Shown here one piece after another: positions 40,625-48,830 of a stretch of 64,000 nt of DNA. The notes beneath the pieces were generated by a model that was not told the origin of the DNA, made no database searches, and saw only the letters and a program-made list of their open reading frames with translations. The stretch covers positions 57,619 through 121,618 of the forward strand of contig NZ_BMQQ01000005.1 of NCBI RefSeq assembly GCF_014648195.1. Reading direction: 5' to 3'. Position 1 is the first letter of the stretch; each line of letters opens with the position of its first letter. The stretch comes from Streptomyces purpureus. GTDB taxonomy: Bacteria > Actinomycetota > Actinomycetes > Streptomycetales > Streptomycetaceae. The position numbers and the translations under genes are program-made.

Positions 40625-42694
40625 ATGCCGCCGCGCTCCCGCCGCCCCCGTCGTTCTCGTCGACGCCTTCTTCTGGCGATCGCCGTGACCCTGACCGCGC
40701 TCACCGGCGCGACCGCCGGGACGCTGTGGCTGACGTCGTCGTCGGTCGACGCCTCCGACGTGCCGAGCCGGGGCGTGCCGGTCGAGGCAGCGATGAAGCC
40801 CGTACGTACCGACGGGACCGCGGTCGTGCAGATCATGGCGCACCCGGACGACGACCTGTTCTTCATGAACCCGGACACCGCCCAGTCCATACGCTCCGGC
40901 AACAGCCTCGCCTCCGTGTACCTGACCGCGGGTGAGTCGGACGGCGTCAACGCCCGCCGGGACGACGCCCACAAGCCCAAGCCGGACAAGGCCGCCTACG
41001 CCGAGGCCCGCCAGAACGGCATACGCGCGGCCTACGCCGAGATGGCCACCGGCAACCGCACCAGCCCCTGGGACCGCACCGCGATACCCACCGAGGGCGG
41101 CGGCCTCGCCGAGCTGGACACGCTGCGCGCCAAGCCGCAGATCAGTCTGGTGTGGGTGCAGCTGCGCGAGGCCGGTTCGATCAGCGGCGACCGGCCGCAC
41201 AGCCTGCACGGACTGTGGGACGGCCGGATCGGCTCGCTCGACTCCCAGCGGGCCGCCGGGACGCCGGTCCGCCAGGACTTCTCGTACACCAAGGAGCAGG
41301 TCGTCGACACCGTCGCCGGACTGCTGGAGCGGTTCCGGCCGACGTTCGTACGGATGCAGGACCCGACGCCGGGCCGCGACGCCGGGTCGGGGAAGTACGC
41401 GGACCACCAGGACCACATGTACGGGGCGCGGTTCGCCCAGGCGGCGCTCGCGCGCTACGCCGAGGTGCCGGGCCGTCCCGCCTTCGGGGTCCAGAACTAC
41501 CTGGGCTATTTCACCGGCGGCCTGCCGCACACCCTGGACCGCAAGTCGTTCGGGGAGAAGCTGCACACGCTGAAGACCTACGCCTGGACGGACCACACCG
41601 ACTACTGCGAGGACCCCGCGGGCTGCGGTGACCGGAAGGTCGCGGCGCGGCCGGCCGGGCACGGCTGGGCGCAGTCGGTGCGCTACACGCGCGGTTCGTC
41701 CACGTCGTGGGTGCAGCGCGGCGGCGACGGCTCGCTGTGGGCGTTCTCCGTGCTCGACGGCCGGCTCGCGGTGTGGCGGAAGCCGGTGGGCGCCGCCTCC
41801 GCCTGGAGCGGGCCGACGATGACGGCCGGGACGGGCCTGGACGCGGGCGTGACGTCCGCACGGCTCCCGGACGGCCGGATCGCGGTCTTCGCCACCCGTA
41901 CGACGCTCGGCGAGAGCGCGGAGCAGTACCGGCGTGACGTGGTGACCTCGGTGCAGGCCACCGTGGGCGGGGCGTTCGGGCCGTGGCGTTCGCTCGGGAC
42001 GCCCGAGCGGGACGACCGTACGTCCACCTCCGACATCAGCGCGCCCGCGGTGACCGTGGACGCGCGGGGCCATGTGACCGTGTACGTACGCGACGGCCGC
42101 TACCGCCTCACCTCCACGGCGCAGCGCGCGGACGGCGGCTGGTCGCCGTGGCGGTCCCTGGGCGGACACGACATCCACGGCGACCCGGTGGCCGCCACCG
42201 ACGCGCACGGCCGTGGCTACGTCTTCGCGGCGACCCCGAAGACCGTGCTGGCCTGGACGCAGCGGACGCCCGGCGGGCCGCTGACCGGCCCGGTGGCGAC
42301 GGGGCTGCCGCCGACGACGCTGTCGCTGAGCGTGGGCCCCGACGGGGACGAGGGCGACGGCGTGCGGCTGTGGTTCCGCGCGCCGGGCTCGGGCGACGTG
42401 CGCAGCGCCCGGTTCGCCGGCAGCGGCCTGGCGTCCCCGGTCACGGAGCTGACGGGCGGGGTGGCCGGCTGGGGCCCGGTCAGCGGCGGCGAGGGGCTGG
42501 TCGCGGCCCGTTCCCGAAGCGGCGGCCTGGCGACCGCGCAGCCGGGCGGCGCGGGGAAGAAGCCCTGGACGCTGTCGGCGCCGCTGTTCTCGGGCGCGCC
42601 CAGCGGGATCGGGGGCGGCGAGGCGGCCGGTACGGGTGGCGTGGCAACGATCGGTCTGGACGGGCGACTGAACTGGACGCCTTCCCGGCGATGA
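40625..42694 (+). CDS. Secreted PIG-L family N-deacetylase with beta-propeller-like C-terminus
   Basis: The 689-aa protein begins with an Arg-rich segment and a hydrophobic stretch (about residues 14-38), a signal anchor. The PIG-L domain follows, with the zinc-site motif AHPDDDLFFMNP and a later DHQDHMYGARFA His pair; this family hydrolyses N-acetyl groups of amino sugars. From about residue 350 the sequence is a series of WxR, LWAFSVLDGRLAVWRKP and PWRSLG repeats typical of a sialidase/PLL-like beta-propeller that could bind a glycan. In-frame ATGs at 40535 and 40484 exist, but coding bias and the signal peptide fit 40625. Confidence 0.85.
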   Translation: MPPRSRRPRRSRRRLLLAIAVTLTALTGATAGTLWLTSSSVDASDVPSRGVPVEAAMKPVRTDGTAVVQIMAHPDDDLFFMNPDTAQSIRSGNSLASVYLTAGESDGVNARRDDAHKPKPDKAAYAEARQNGIRAAYAEMATGNRTSPWDRTAIPTEGGGLAELDTLRAKPQISLVWVQLREAGSISGDRPHSLHGLWDGRIGSLDSQRAAGTPVRQDFSYTKEQVVDTVAGLLERFRPTFVRMQDPTPGRDAGSGKYADHQDHMYGARFAQAALARYAEVPGRPAFGVQNYLGYFTGGLPHTLDRKSFGEKLHTLKTYAWTDHTDYCEDPAGCGDRKVAARPAGHGWAQSVRYTRGSSTSWVQRGGDGSLWAFSVLDGRLAVWRKPVGAASAWSGPTMTAGTGLDAGVTSARLPDGRIAVFATRTTLGESAEQYRRDVVTSVQATVGGAFGPWRSLGTPERDDRTSTSDISAPAVTVDARGHVTVYVRDGRYRLTSTAQRADGGWSPWRSLGGHDIHGDPVAATDAHGRGYVFAATPKTVLAWTQRTPGGPLTGPVATGLPPTTLSLSVGPDGDEGDGVRLWFRAPGSGDVRSARFAGSGLASPVTELTGGVAGWGPVSGGEGLVAARSRSGGLATAQPGGAGKKPWTLSAPLFSGAPSGIGGGEAAGTGGVATIGLDGRLNWTPSRR

Positions 42695-42780
42695 GTTCCG
42701 TTCCGTGGCACGGTCATTCCTGAGGAAGCGACCGCCTGCAGGTGAGCGCCGGCGGGTGACCGACACCGGAGGGCCGTGCC

Positions 42781-43284
42781 ATGGAGCAGCCGACGACCGA
42801 ACTCGACCCGCGCTACAGCGACGACAAGGCCGCGCCGACGCCGTGGTCCGATGCGGTGGCGAGGCTCCGCGCCGCGGAGGTGTTCTGGCTGACGACGGTC
42901 CGTCCGGACGGCCGCCCGCACGTGACGCCGCTGATCGCGGTCTGGTGGGACGGAAGCCTGCACTTCTGCACCGGCGCCGACGAGCGCAAGGCCCGTAACC
43001 TCGCGCACAATCGGGAGGTCGTCCTCACCACGGGCACGAACTCCCTCGGCGAGGGGTTCGACGTGGTGGTCGAGGGCGAGGCCGTACGGGTGACGGACGA
43101 GGCGCGTCTGAGTGAACTCGCCGCCGCCTACGAGGAGAAGTACGGCCCCGACTGGCACTTCGACGTACGCGACGGCGCGTTCCAGGGAGACGGCCATCAG
43201 GCCCTGGTGTTCGCCGTCGCGCCCCGTACGGCCTTCGGTTTCGCCAAGGGCGAGCCGTACGGTCAGACCCGCTGGCGCTTCTGA
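42781..43284 (+). CDS. Pyridoxamine 5'-phosphate oxidase-fold protein
   Basis: A 167-aa split-barrel flavin- or F420-binding protein. FWLTTVRPDGRPHVTPLIAVWWDGSLHFCTG is the core motif, followed by NREVVLTTG and VVEGEAVRV. Many actinobacterial members use F420 or act as small oxidoreductases of unknown substrate. GGAGGG 6 nt before the ATG is a strong ribosome site. The VOC gene starts 19 nt downstream, so they form an operon. Confidence 0.87.
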   Translation: MEQPTTELDPRYSDDKAAPTPWSDAVARLRAAEVFWLTTVRPDGRPHVTPLIAVWWDGSLHFCTGADERKARNLAHNREVVLTTGTNSLGEGFDVVVEGEAVRVTDEARLSELAAAYEEKYGPDWHFDVRDGAFQGDGHQALVFAVAPRTAFGFAKGEPYGQTRWRF

Positions 43285-43303
43285 CGTGACTTGAGGAGAT
43301 CCG

Positions 43304-43735
43304 ATGAACTGGACGCTCGAAGTGGTCCCGGTCCCCGCCACCGACCTGGACCGGTCGAAGGAGTTCTACGCCGACAAGGTCGGCTTCAAGGTGGACCTGG
43401 ACGACGAGGTCGCTCCCGGTATGCGCATCATCCAGCTGACCCCGCCGGGCTCGCGCTGTTCGGTGGCGCTGCTCTCGGGCATGCCGACGGCCCCCGGTTC
43501 GAAGAACATGGCGCCCGGCACCCTGCACGGCCTCCAGCTCTGCGTCACCGACATCGAGTCGGCCCGCGCCCAGCTCCTCGACCGCGGCGTGGAGGTGGGC
43601 CCGGTCCAGCACGTGGGCGCGGCGGGCTGGGAGGACGGCAAGGGCGAGACCTGGAACTCCTTCATGACCTTCGCGGACCCGGACGGCAACACCTGGGTCG
43701 TCCAGGAGGCCCCCTCCGAACTCTCCGAACGCTGA
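43304..43735 (+). CDS. VOC (glyoxalase/bleomycin-resistance fold) protein
   Basis: A 143-aa protein with the beta-alpha-beta-beta-beta repeat of the VOC fold: VVPVPATDLDRSKEFYADKVGFKVDLD in the first half and LQLCVTDIESARAQLLDRGVEV...FADPDGNTWVVQE in the second. Metal-ligand positions resemble dioxygenase/isomerase members, but the substrate is unclear. GAGGAG lies 6 nt before the ATG. It is second in an operon with the PPOX gene and is followed by a clear terminator. Confidence 0.88.
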   Translation: MNWTLEVVPVPATDLDRSKEFYADKVGFKVDLDDEVAPGMRIIQLTPPGSRCSVALLSGMPTAPGSKNMAPGTLHGLQLCVTDIESARAQLLDRGVEVGPVQHVGAAGWEDGKGETWNSFMTFADPDGNTWVVQEAPSELSER

Positions 43736-43749
43736 CACCGCGTCGGGGA

Positions 43750-43784
43750 ACGATGGGGGCCCCGCCGGGGGTCCCCGTCGTTTT
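43750..43784 (+). terminator. Rho-independent terminator after the VOC gene
   Basis: Arms 43750-43763 and 43768-43781 pair over 14 positions (two G-T pairs) with a GCCG loop, followed by TTTT. Confidence 0.75.
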
Positions 43785-43816
43785 CCGACACGGCTGCCGG
43801 CCTGACCAGTGGTCGG

Positions 43817-43966
43817 CTAGCTGAACACCACGTCTGCCATCTCCTCCACCCAGTACCTGACGCGGTGCCAACGGCGGCAGAACCGCTTGGGCCGGCCCCA
43901 CCGGCGCTCATCGAGCGGCCGGTGACACTGCTTGCACCGCTTCATAGGCGTCTGCTCTTCCCCCAT
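43817..43966 (-). CDS. Small 49-aa Cys-rich protein
   Basis: An ATG-to-TAG frame of 49 codons on the minus strand. The product has KRCKQCHRPLDERR followed by RFCRRWHRVRYW, a C-x2-C ... C-x3-H arrangement that can bind one zinc ion, then VEEMADVVF. GC-biased third positions support coding. Its start lies 47 nt after the glnA2 stop, but it has its own TACAGT box (43974-43979 on the plus strand, read in reverse) 7 nt before the ATG, so it is probably leaderless. An in-frame ATG 21 nt upstream (43987) is an alternative. Function unknown; a small DNA/RNA- or protein-binding zinc protein is a guess. Confidence 0.65.
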   Translation of the reverse strand: MGEEQTPMKRCKQCHRPLDERRWGRPKRFCRRWHRVRYWVEEMADVVFS

Positions 43967-44012
43967 GGCCGCGACTGTAGCGGCCATGTCCGCGCCGGCG
44001 CCCGACCTGCGC

Positions 44013-45374
44013 TTACAGCACCGGCAGGTTCTTCCGCAGTTCGAAGGCCGTGACCTCCGAGCGGTACTCCTCCCACTCCTGCTTCTTGTTGCGCAGGAAG
44101 AAGTCGAAGACGTGCTCGCCGAGCGTCTCCGCGACCAGTTCGCTCTTCTCCATGAGGTGGATCGCCTCGCCGAGGTTCTGTGGGAGGGGCTCGATGCCCA
44201 TCGCGCGGCGTTCGGCGTCGGAGAGGGCCCAGACGTCGTCGTCGGCGCCGGCCGGGAGTTCGTAGCCCTCCTCGATGCCCTTGAGGCCCGCGGCGAGCAG
44301 GACCGCGTAGGTGAGGTAGGGGTTGGCGCCGGAGTCGATCGAGCGGACCTCGACGCGGGAGGAGCCGGTCTTGCCCGGCTTGTACATGGGGACGCGGATC
44401 AGGGCCGAGCGGTTGTTGTGGCCCCAGCAGATGTACGAGGGGGCCTCGCCGCCGGAGCCCGCGGTGCGGGCCGAGCCGCCCCAGATGCGCTTGTAGGAGT
44501 TGACCCACTGGTTGGTGACGGCCGAGATCTCAGCGGCGTGCTTGAGCAGGCCGGCGATGAAGGAACGTCCCACCTTGGAGAGCTGGTACTCGGCGCCGGA
44601 CTCGTAGAAGGCGTTCCGGTCTCCCTCGAAGAGGGAGAGGTGGGTGTGCATCCCGGAGCCGGGGTACTCGGAGAACGGCTTCGGCATGAAGGTCGCCTGG
44701 ACGCCCTGCTCCAGCGCCACCTGCTTCATGACCAGCCGGAACGTCATGATGTTGTCGGCGGTGGAGAGCGCGTCGGCGTACCGCAGGTCGATCTCCTGCT
44801 GGCCGGGGGCGCCCTCGTGGTGGGAGAACTCCACCGAGATGCCCATCGATTCCAGCATCGTGATCGCCTGGCGGCGGAAGTCCATGCCGACGTTCTGCGG
44901 GGTGTGGTCGAAGTAGCCGGAGTTGTCGGCGGGGGTGGGCTTGGTCCCGTCGAGCGGCTTGTCCTTCAGCAGGAAGAACTCGATCTCGGGGTGGGTGTAG
45001 AAGGTGAAACCCAGGTCCGAGGTCTTGGCCAGGATCCGCTTGAGGACGAAGCGCGGGTCCGCGAAGGACGGCGAGCCGTCCGGCATGAGGATGTCGCAGA
45101 ACATCCGGGCGGTGCCCGGAGCCTCCGCGCGCCAGGGCAGGATCTGGAAGGTGCCCGGATCCGGCTTGGCGATCATGTCGGACTCGTAGACCCGGGCGAA
45201 GCCCTCGATCGCCGAGCCGTCGAAGCCGATGCCCTCGTCGAAGGCCTGTTCCAGCTCGGCGGGTGCCACCGCGACCGACTTGAGGAAGCCGAGCACATCG
45301 GTGAACCACAGGCGCACGAACCGGATGTCACGCTCCTCGAGCGTGCGGAGCACGAATTCCTGCTGCTTGTCCAT
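44013..45374 (-). CDS. glnA2: Glutamine synthetase-like gamma-glutamylpolyamine synthetase GlnA2
   Basis: A 453-aa GSI-fold ligase. Catalytic blocks are present: GFDGSAIEGF, HPEIEFFL, EFSHHEGAPGQQEIDL, GSGMHTHLSL and KTGSSRVEVRS. The loop that carries the adenylylation Tyr in true GSI-beta enzymes (NLYDLP) reads DVWALS here, so GlnE should not modify it. In Streptomyces the gene in this neighbourhood (glnE, nadE side) is GlnA2, which attaches glutamate to polyamines rather than ammonia; I assign it on context and family resemblance. ATG 45374 (MDKQQEF) gives the family length; an ATG at 45386 is possible. Confidence 0.87.
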   Translation of the reverse strand: MDKQQEFVLRTLEERDIRFVRLWFTDVLGFLKSVAVAPAELEQAFDEGIGFDGSAIEGFARVYESDMIAKPDPGTFQILPWRAEAPGTARMFCDILMPDGSPSFADPRFVLKRILAKTSDLGFTFYTHPEIEFFLLKDKPLDGTKPTPADNSGYFDHTPQNVGMDFRRQAITMLESMGISVEFSHHEGAPGQQEIDLRYADALSTADNIMTFRLVMKQVALEQGVQATFMPKPFSEYPGSGMHTHLSLFEGDRNAFYESGAEYQLSKVGRSFIAGLLKHAAEISAVTNQWVNSYKRIWGGSARTAGSGGEAPSYICWGHNNRSALIRVPMYKPGKTGSSRVEVRSIDSGANPYLTYAVLLAAGLKGIEEGYELPAGADDDVWALSDAERRAMGIEPLPQNLGEAIHLMEKSELVAETLGEHVFDFFLRNKKQEWEEYRSEVTAFELRKNLPVL

Positions 45375-45598
45375 TTCCACACCCATCTTCGCTGGTCAGC
45401 CCGCCTGCTCCCGCCGCGCGCACCGGGGGGATCATGAGCATCCCACCACACGGTTTCATACAGGTTGCGGACCCATACTGCCTGCTCACATGTGCCGCAG
45501 GGAACGGCCACCCCCTGGGCCTCCCAGGACCCTGCTCCGCAGAGTCATGCATACCCCGTCTGGCGTGCGACGGGGGGTCTCCCACTACGATCGCGGCC

Positions 45599-46006
45599 AT
45601 GGGGGGCCTGCGGCTCAGACGCATCTCGGACACCGCGCGTCCCATGGCACTGCTGAGTGCCATGGCGACGCTGCTCGCCGCGCTCTTCGTCTGTCTGGGC
45701 GCGGCCCACGCGGCCGAGGCCCGTGACCACCACCGGGCCGTCGCCCCGTCCCCGGCCCTGACCGCCTCCCCCACCCGGCCCGCCCCGCCGACGAGCTCCT
45801 ATCTGTGCCCGTACGACCGCGGGGACTGCGGCCTCTTCCCGTCGCTGAGCGCCGCCGTGCTCACCGCGCCGCCGCTCGATCCCCCGCTGCCCGCCGCGGC
45901 CGGGCTGCCCCGGCTCGCGCCGCCGAGCGCCGGCGGGGGCGCGCACCGTCCGGGGCCACCGACCCGGGCGCCCGATCTTCACGTCCTTCAGGTCCTGCGG
46001 ACATAG
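45599..46006 (+). CDS. Secreted or membrane protein, Pro/Ala-rich
   Basis: A 135-aa protein with a hydrophobic segment at about residues 16-38 (MALLSAMATLLAALFVCLG) ending in AAHAAEA, a likely signal peptide. The mature part is low-complexity, Pro/Ala/Ser-rich, with one Cys pair in LCPYDRGDCG. No known domain. TACGAT (45586-45591) lies 7 nt before the ATG, so it is probably leaderless. It is divergent from glnA2 and followed 66 nt later by the DUF3105 gene. Confidence 0.65.
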   Translation: MGGLRLRRISDTARPMALLSAMATLLAALFVCLGAAHAAEARDHHRAVAPSPALTASPTRPAPPTSSYLCPYDRGDCGLFPSLSAAVLTAPPLDPPLPAAAGLPRLAPPSAGGGAHRPGPPTRAPDLHVLQVLRT

Positions 46007-46072
46007 CCGGGCCGTGTGCACCGCACCGCTCGAACCGATCGACTGAACACTCGAATGTGAAGGACTTCCGTC

Positions 46073-46720
46073 ATGGGCAACCGCAACACCACCGCCGACC
46101 GCCGCGCCCGAATAGAGGAGATGCGCCGCACGGAGAAGGCCCGCGAGACCCGTAACCGCATCATCACCATCGGCCTGTCCACCGTCGTGGTGGCCGGTCT
46201 CGTCGGCTTCGGCGCCTACGTGCTCAACAAGGAGTCGGACCAGAAGGAGCAGCGGGAGACCGCCGCCAAGGCGCCCATCAAGGACGAGAAGACCTGGGAC
46301 GCCAAGAAGCTGGGCCGCAACCACGTGACCCAGCCCGTCACGTACGAGATGAAGCCCCCGGTCGGCGGCGACCACCACCCGGTGTGGATGAACTGCGACG
46401 GCGACGTCTACAAGAACCCGATCCCCGAGGTCAACGCCGTCCACTCGCTGGAGCACGGCGCGGTCTGGGTGACGTACAACGACAAGGCCCCGCAGGCCGA
46501 GGTGAAGAAGCTGGCGGAGAAGGTCGACAAGACCTCGTTCACGCTGATGAGCCCGGTGAAGGAGCAGGCCGGCGCGATCATGCTGAGCGCGTGGGGCAAG
46601 CAGGTCACGGTGGACAGCGCGAGCGACCCGCGGGTGGACGCGTTCTTCACCAAGTACGTCCAGGGCCCTCAGACCCCTGAGCCGGGCGCCGCGTGCACCG
46701 GCGGTCAGGCCGCGCAGTGA
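46073..46720 (+). CDS. DUF3105 membrane-anchored protein
   Basis: A 215-aa protein with a charged N-terminus (ARIEEMRRTEKARETRNR), one transmembrane helix at about 30-50, and an external DUF3105 domain: RNHVTQPVTYEMKPPVGGDHHPVWMNCDG and HSLEHGAVWVTY with conserved His and Cys that could bind a metal. GAAGGAC lies before the ATG. Its last codons overlap the start of the DUF305 gene by 4 nt; the DUF3105-DUF305 pair recurs in actinobacteria, but its function is not known. Confidence 0.85.
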   Translation: MGNRNTTADRRARIEEMRRTEKARETRNRIITIGLSTVVVAGLVGFGAYVLNKESDQKEQRETAAKAPIKDEKTWDAKKLGRNHVTQPVTYEMKPPVGGDHHPVWMNCDGDVYKNPIPEVNAVHSLEHGAVWVTYNDKAPQAEVKKLAEKVDKTSFTLMSPVKEQAGAIMLSAWGKQVTVDSASDPRVDAFFTKYVQGPQTPEPGAACTGGQAAQ

Positions 46721-47352
46721 CCCGTACGCACTGGGCCGCGATCACCGCGGTCGTCCTCGCCCTGCTGTTCGCCGGGGCGGCCACGGTCACCTCGGCGCAG
46801 CGGGACGAGCCGCGCGCCTCGGGGCCGGCCCATGACTCGGCCGACGCGGGATTCGCCCGTGACATGGCGCTCCATCACCAGCAGGCGGTGGAGATGTCGT
46901 TCATCGTGCGGGACCGTACGTCCGACGAGGACGTCCGCCGCCTCGCCTACGACATCGCCAACACCCAGGCCAACCAGCGCGGCATGATGCTGGGCTGGCT
47001 GGACCTGTGGGGACTGCCGAAGATCGCCGCGGACCAGGAGCCGATGGCCTGGATGGGCATGGCGGGCCACGGCGGCTCCGGCCCCAAGGACGGGGCGGTC
47101 ATGCCCGGCATGGCGACCCGGACACAGATGGCGCAGCTGCGCAAGGCGAGCGGCAAGCAGGCCGAGATCCTGTACCTGCAGCTGATGACCGCCCACCACA
47201 AGGGCGGCGTGCACATGGCGCAGGGTTGTGTGGAGCGGTGTGCGCCGGGGGTCGAGCGGCAGCTGGCGCAGGGCATGGTCGACGCGCAGGAGTCGGAGAT
47301 CCTGCTCATGGCCGACATGCTGCGCAAGCGCGGCGCGAAGCCCGCGGCGTGA
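46717..47352 (+). CDS. DUF305 protein
   Basis: A 211-aa secreted or anchored protein with a hydrophobic N-terminus (residues about 6-24). The DUF305 core has DAGFARDMALHHQQAVEMSF and a second LMTAHHKGGVHMAQ, i.e. paired HH motifs with nearby Met residues, consistent with metal (copper) binding or a ferritin-like helix bundle. GTG 46717 overlaps the DUF3105 stop (GTGA), so the genes are translationally coupled. A GTG at 46693 is an alternative. The stop codon lies in the first unit of a 13-bp tandem repeat. Confidence 0.85.
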   Translation: MTRTHWAAITAVVLALLFAGAATVTSAQRDEPRASGPAHDSADAGFARDMALHHQQAVEMSFIVRDRTSDEDVRRLAYDIANTQANQRGMMLGWLDLWGLPKIAADQEPMAWMGMAGHGGSGPKDGAVMPGMATRTQMAQLRKASGKQAEILYLQLMTAHHKGGVHMAQGCVERCAPGVERQLAQGMVDAQESEILLMADMLRKRGAKPAA

Positions 47353-47407
47353 CACCGCTGCGTGACATGGCGGTGTGACATCGCGGTGCGACCCGCGGTG
47401 TGACATT
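47344..47407 (+). repeat. 13-bp tandem repeat, five units
   Basis: Consecutive units beginning at 47344, 47357, 47370, 47383 and 47395, consensus GCGGTGTGACATC; the fourth is 12 bp. The first includes the DUF305 stop codon. The units differ by 1-3 bases. Confidence 0.7.
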
Positions 47408-47414
47408 ACGCGCG

Positions 47415-47453
47415 GACGGCCGCCGTGGGGCGAGGTGCCCCTCGGCGGCCGTC
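47415..47453 (+). terminator. Long-stem terminator after DUF305 gene
   Basis: Arms 47415-47430 and 47438-47453 pair at 15 of 16 positions (one T-T mismatch) around a 7-nt loop. Confidence 0.8.
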
Positions 47454-47541
47454 GCCGTCTCCAGCGGTCGCGGGGCGCGACGGGACGGACGATGATGGAG
47501 GCGCTCGGGGACGTACGACGCCTTACGGAGGTACGCACCCC

Positions 47542-47961
47542 ATGACCACCGCGAAAGACATCATGCACTCCGGGGCCAAGTGGATTCCCCGGCACGAGAC
47601 GCTCGACCGGGCCGCGCAGATGATGCGTGACCTGAACGTCGGCGCGCTGCCCATCGCCGACGAGAACGAGCGGCTCTGCGGCATCATCACGGACCGCGAC
47701 ATCGTCATCGGCTGTGTGGCGCTGGGCCATGACCCGTCCCGGATCACCTGCGGCGAGATGGCCAAGGGCACCCCCCGCTGGATCGACGCGGAGTCGGATG
47801 TCGGCGAGGTGCTCCAGGAGATGAAGGGCCACCAGATCAAGCGGCTCCCGGTGATCGAGAACAAGCGCCTGGTCGGCATGATCAGCGAGGCCGATCTGGC
47901 CAAGCACCTGAACGACGAGCAGATCGCGGAGTTCTGCGAGAGCGTCTACGGGCGCGCCTGA
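47542..47961 (+). CDS. Two-CBS-domain protein
   Basis: A 139-aa protein made of a tandem CBS pair: KDIMHSGAKWIPRHETLDRAAQMM...VGALPIADENERLCGIITDRDIV and WIDAESDVGEVLQEMKGHQIKRLPVIENKRLVGMISEADLAKH. CBS pairs bind adenine nucleotides and work as sensors; stand-alone short forms in Streptomyces are often stress-linked. ACGGAGG about 11 nt before the ATG. It overlaps the 3' end of the convergent alpha/beta hydrolase gene by 16 bp. Confidence 0.9.
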   Translation: MTTAKDIMHSGAKWIPRHETLDRAAQMMRDLNVGALPIADENERLCGIITDRDIVIGCVALGHDPSRITCGEMAKGTPRWIDAESDVGEVLQEMKGHQIKRLPVIENKRLVGMISEADLAKHLNDEQIAEFCESVYGRA

Positions 47962-48830
47962 CCTCCCCGCCCCTGCTCCCCCTGGCCCACCTCGTCGTCC
48001 TGCTCGCCCAGGGCCAGTACGGCCCGGGCCACGGCCTCGGGGCGGTCCAGCATCATCAGATGGCCCGACGGTTCGACGGCCTCGTAGCGGGCGCCGAGCC
48101 GCCGGGCCAGTGCGCGCTGGCGGGCGGCCCAGCGGGCCGAGCCGTCGGGCGCGGCAAGGACGGTGACCGGGAGCCCGCCCCGCAGCGGATGGCGCTCGCG
48201 CAGGGCGAGCAGCTCGGCGGCCACCGCGCGGTAGTGGGTGTTCTCCAGGAACGCGCCCCGCATCACACGTGACGTTGCATAGCAGCGGCGTACGAGCGCC
48301 GACGGTGCCGGGTCGCCGCCGCCGCTGCGGGAGAGCCGTACGGTGACGCGGCGGGCGAGCGGGCCGACCGTGGCGGGCGCGCCGACGGCGGTGAGGGCGG
48401 CGCCGATGCCGCGTGCGAGGGCGGTACGGACCGCCGGGGCGGCCGGGGTGCGGGCGTGCTCCTCGACGGAGGAGTCGACGAGGACGAGCCCGGCGGTACG
48501 GGCCGGGTGGAGGCGGGCGAAGGCCTCGGCGTGGAAGCCGGCGATGGAGTGCCCGACGACGGTGGCCGGCCCGGTCAGGCCGAGCGCGTCCAGCAGGCCC
48601 GCGATGCGGTGGGCCTCCCCCGCGGCGGTCGGGGCGACCGGGGCCGGGGCGGAGAGTCCGTGGCCGGGCCGGTCGAAGCGGACGACGGTGCGGTGCGGGG
48701 CGAGCAGCGGGACGACCGGGTCCCAGTCGAACCAGCTCATGCCGAGACCGGCGCTGAGGACACAGACCGGTCCGCCGCCCTCGACGACGACGTGGTGGGC
48801 GACGCCGCCCACCCGTACGAAAAAACTCAA
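47946..48830 (-). CDS. Alpha/beta hydrolase
   Basis: A 294-aa alpha/beta-hydrolase fold enzyme: oxyanion-hole region SAGLGMSWFDWDPV, the nucleophile elbow GHSIAGF, later an Asp in LAAPDGS and the catalytic His in EPSGHLMMLDRPEA. The substrate is unknown. TTG 48830 overlaps the stop of the upstream DUF998 gene by 4 nt (TTGA) with GGGAGCGGGA in front, indicating translational coupling. A start further in is possible. Confidence 0.82.
   Translation of the reverse strand: MSFFVRVGGVAHHVVVEGGGPVCVLSAGLGMSWFDWDPVVPLLAPHRTVVRFDRPGHGLSAPAPVAPTAAGEAHRIAGLLDALGLTGPATVVGHSIAGFHAEAFARLHPARTAGLVLVDSSVEEHARTPAAPAVRTALARGIGAALTAVGAPATVGPLARRVTVRLSRSGGGDPAPSALVRRCYATSRVMRGAFLENTHYRAVAAELLALRERHPLRGGLPVTVLAAPDGSARWAARQRALARRLGARYEAVEPSGHLMMLDRPEAVARAVLALGEQDDEVGQGEQGRGGQARP

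Noticed and set aside
40496..42766. Minus-strand frame of 756 codons opposite the PIG-L gene
   Set aside because: No motif and Arg-rich; the plus frame has the AHPDDD zinc site.
47344..47407. Five short repeats as a CRISPR array
   Set aside because: The units are directly tandem without spacers and only 13 bp long.
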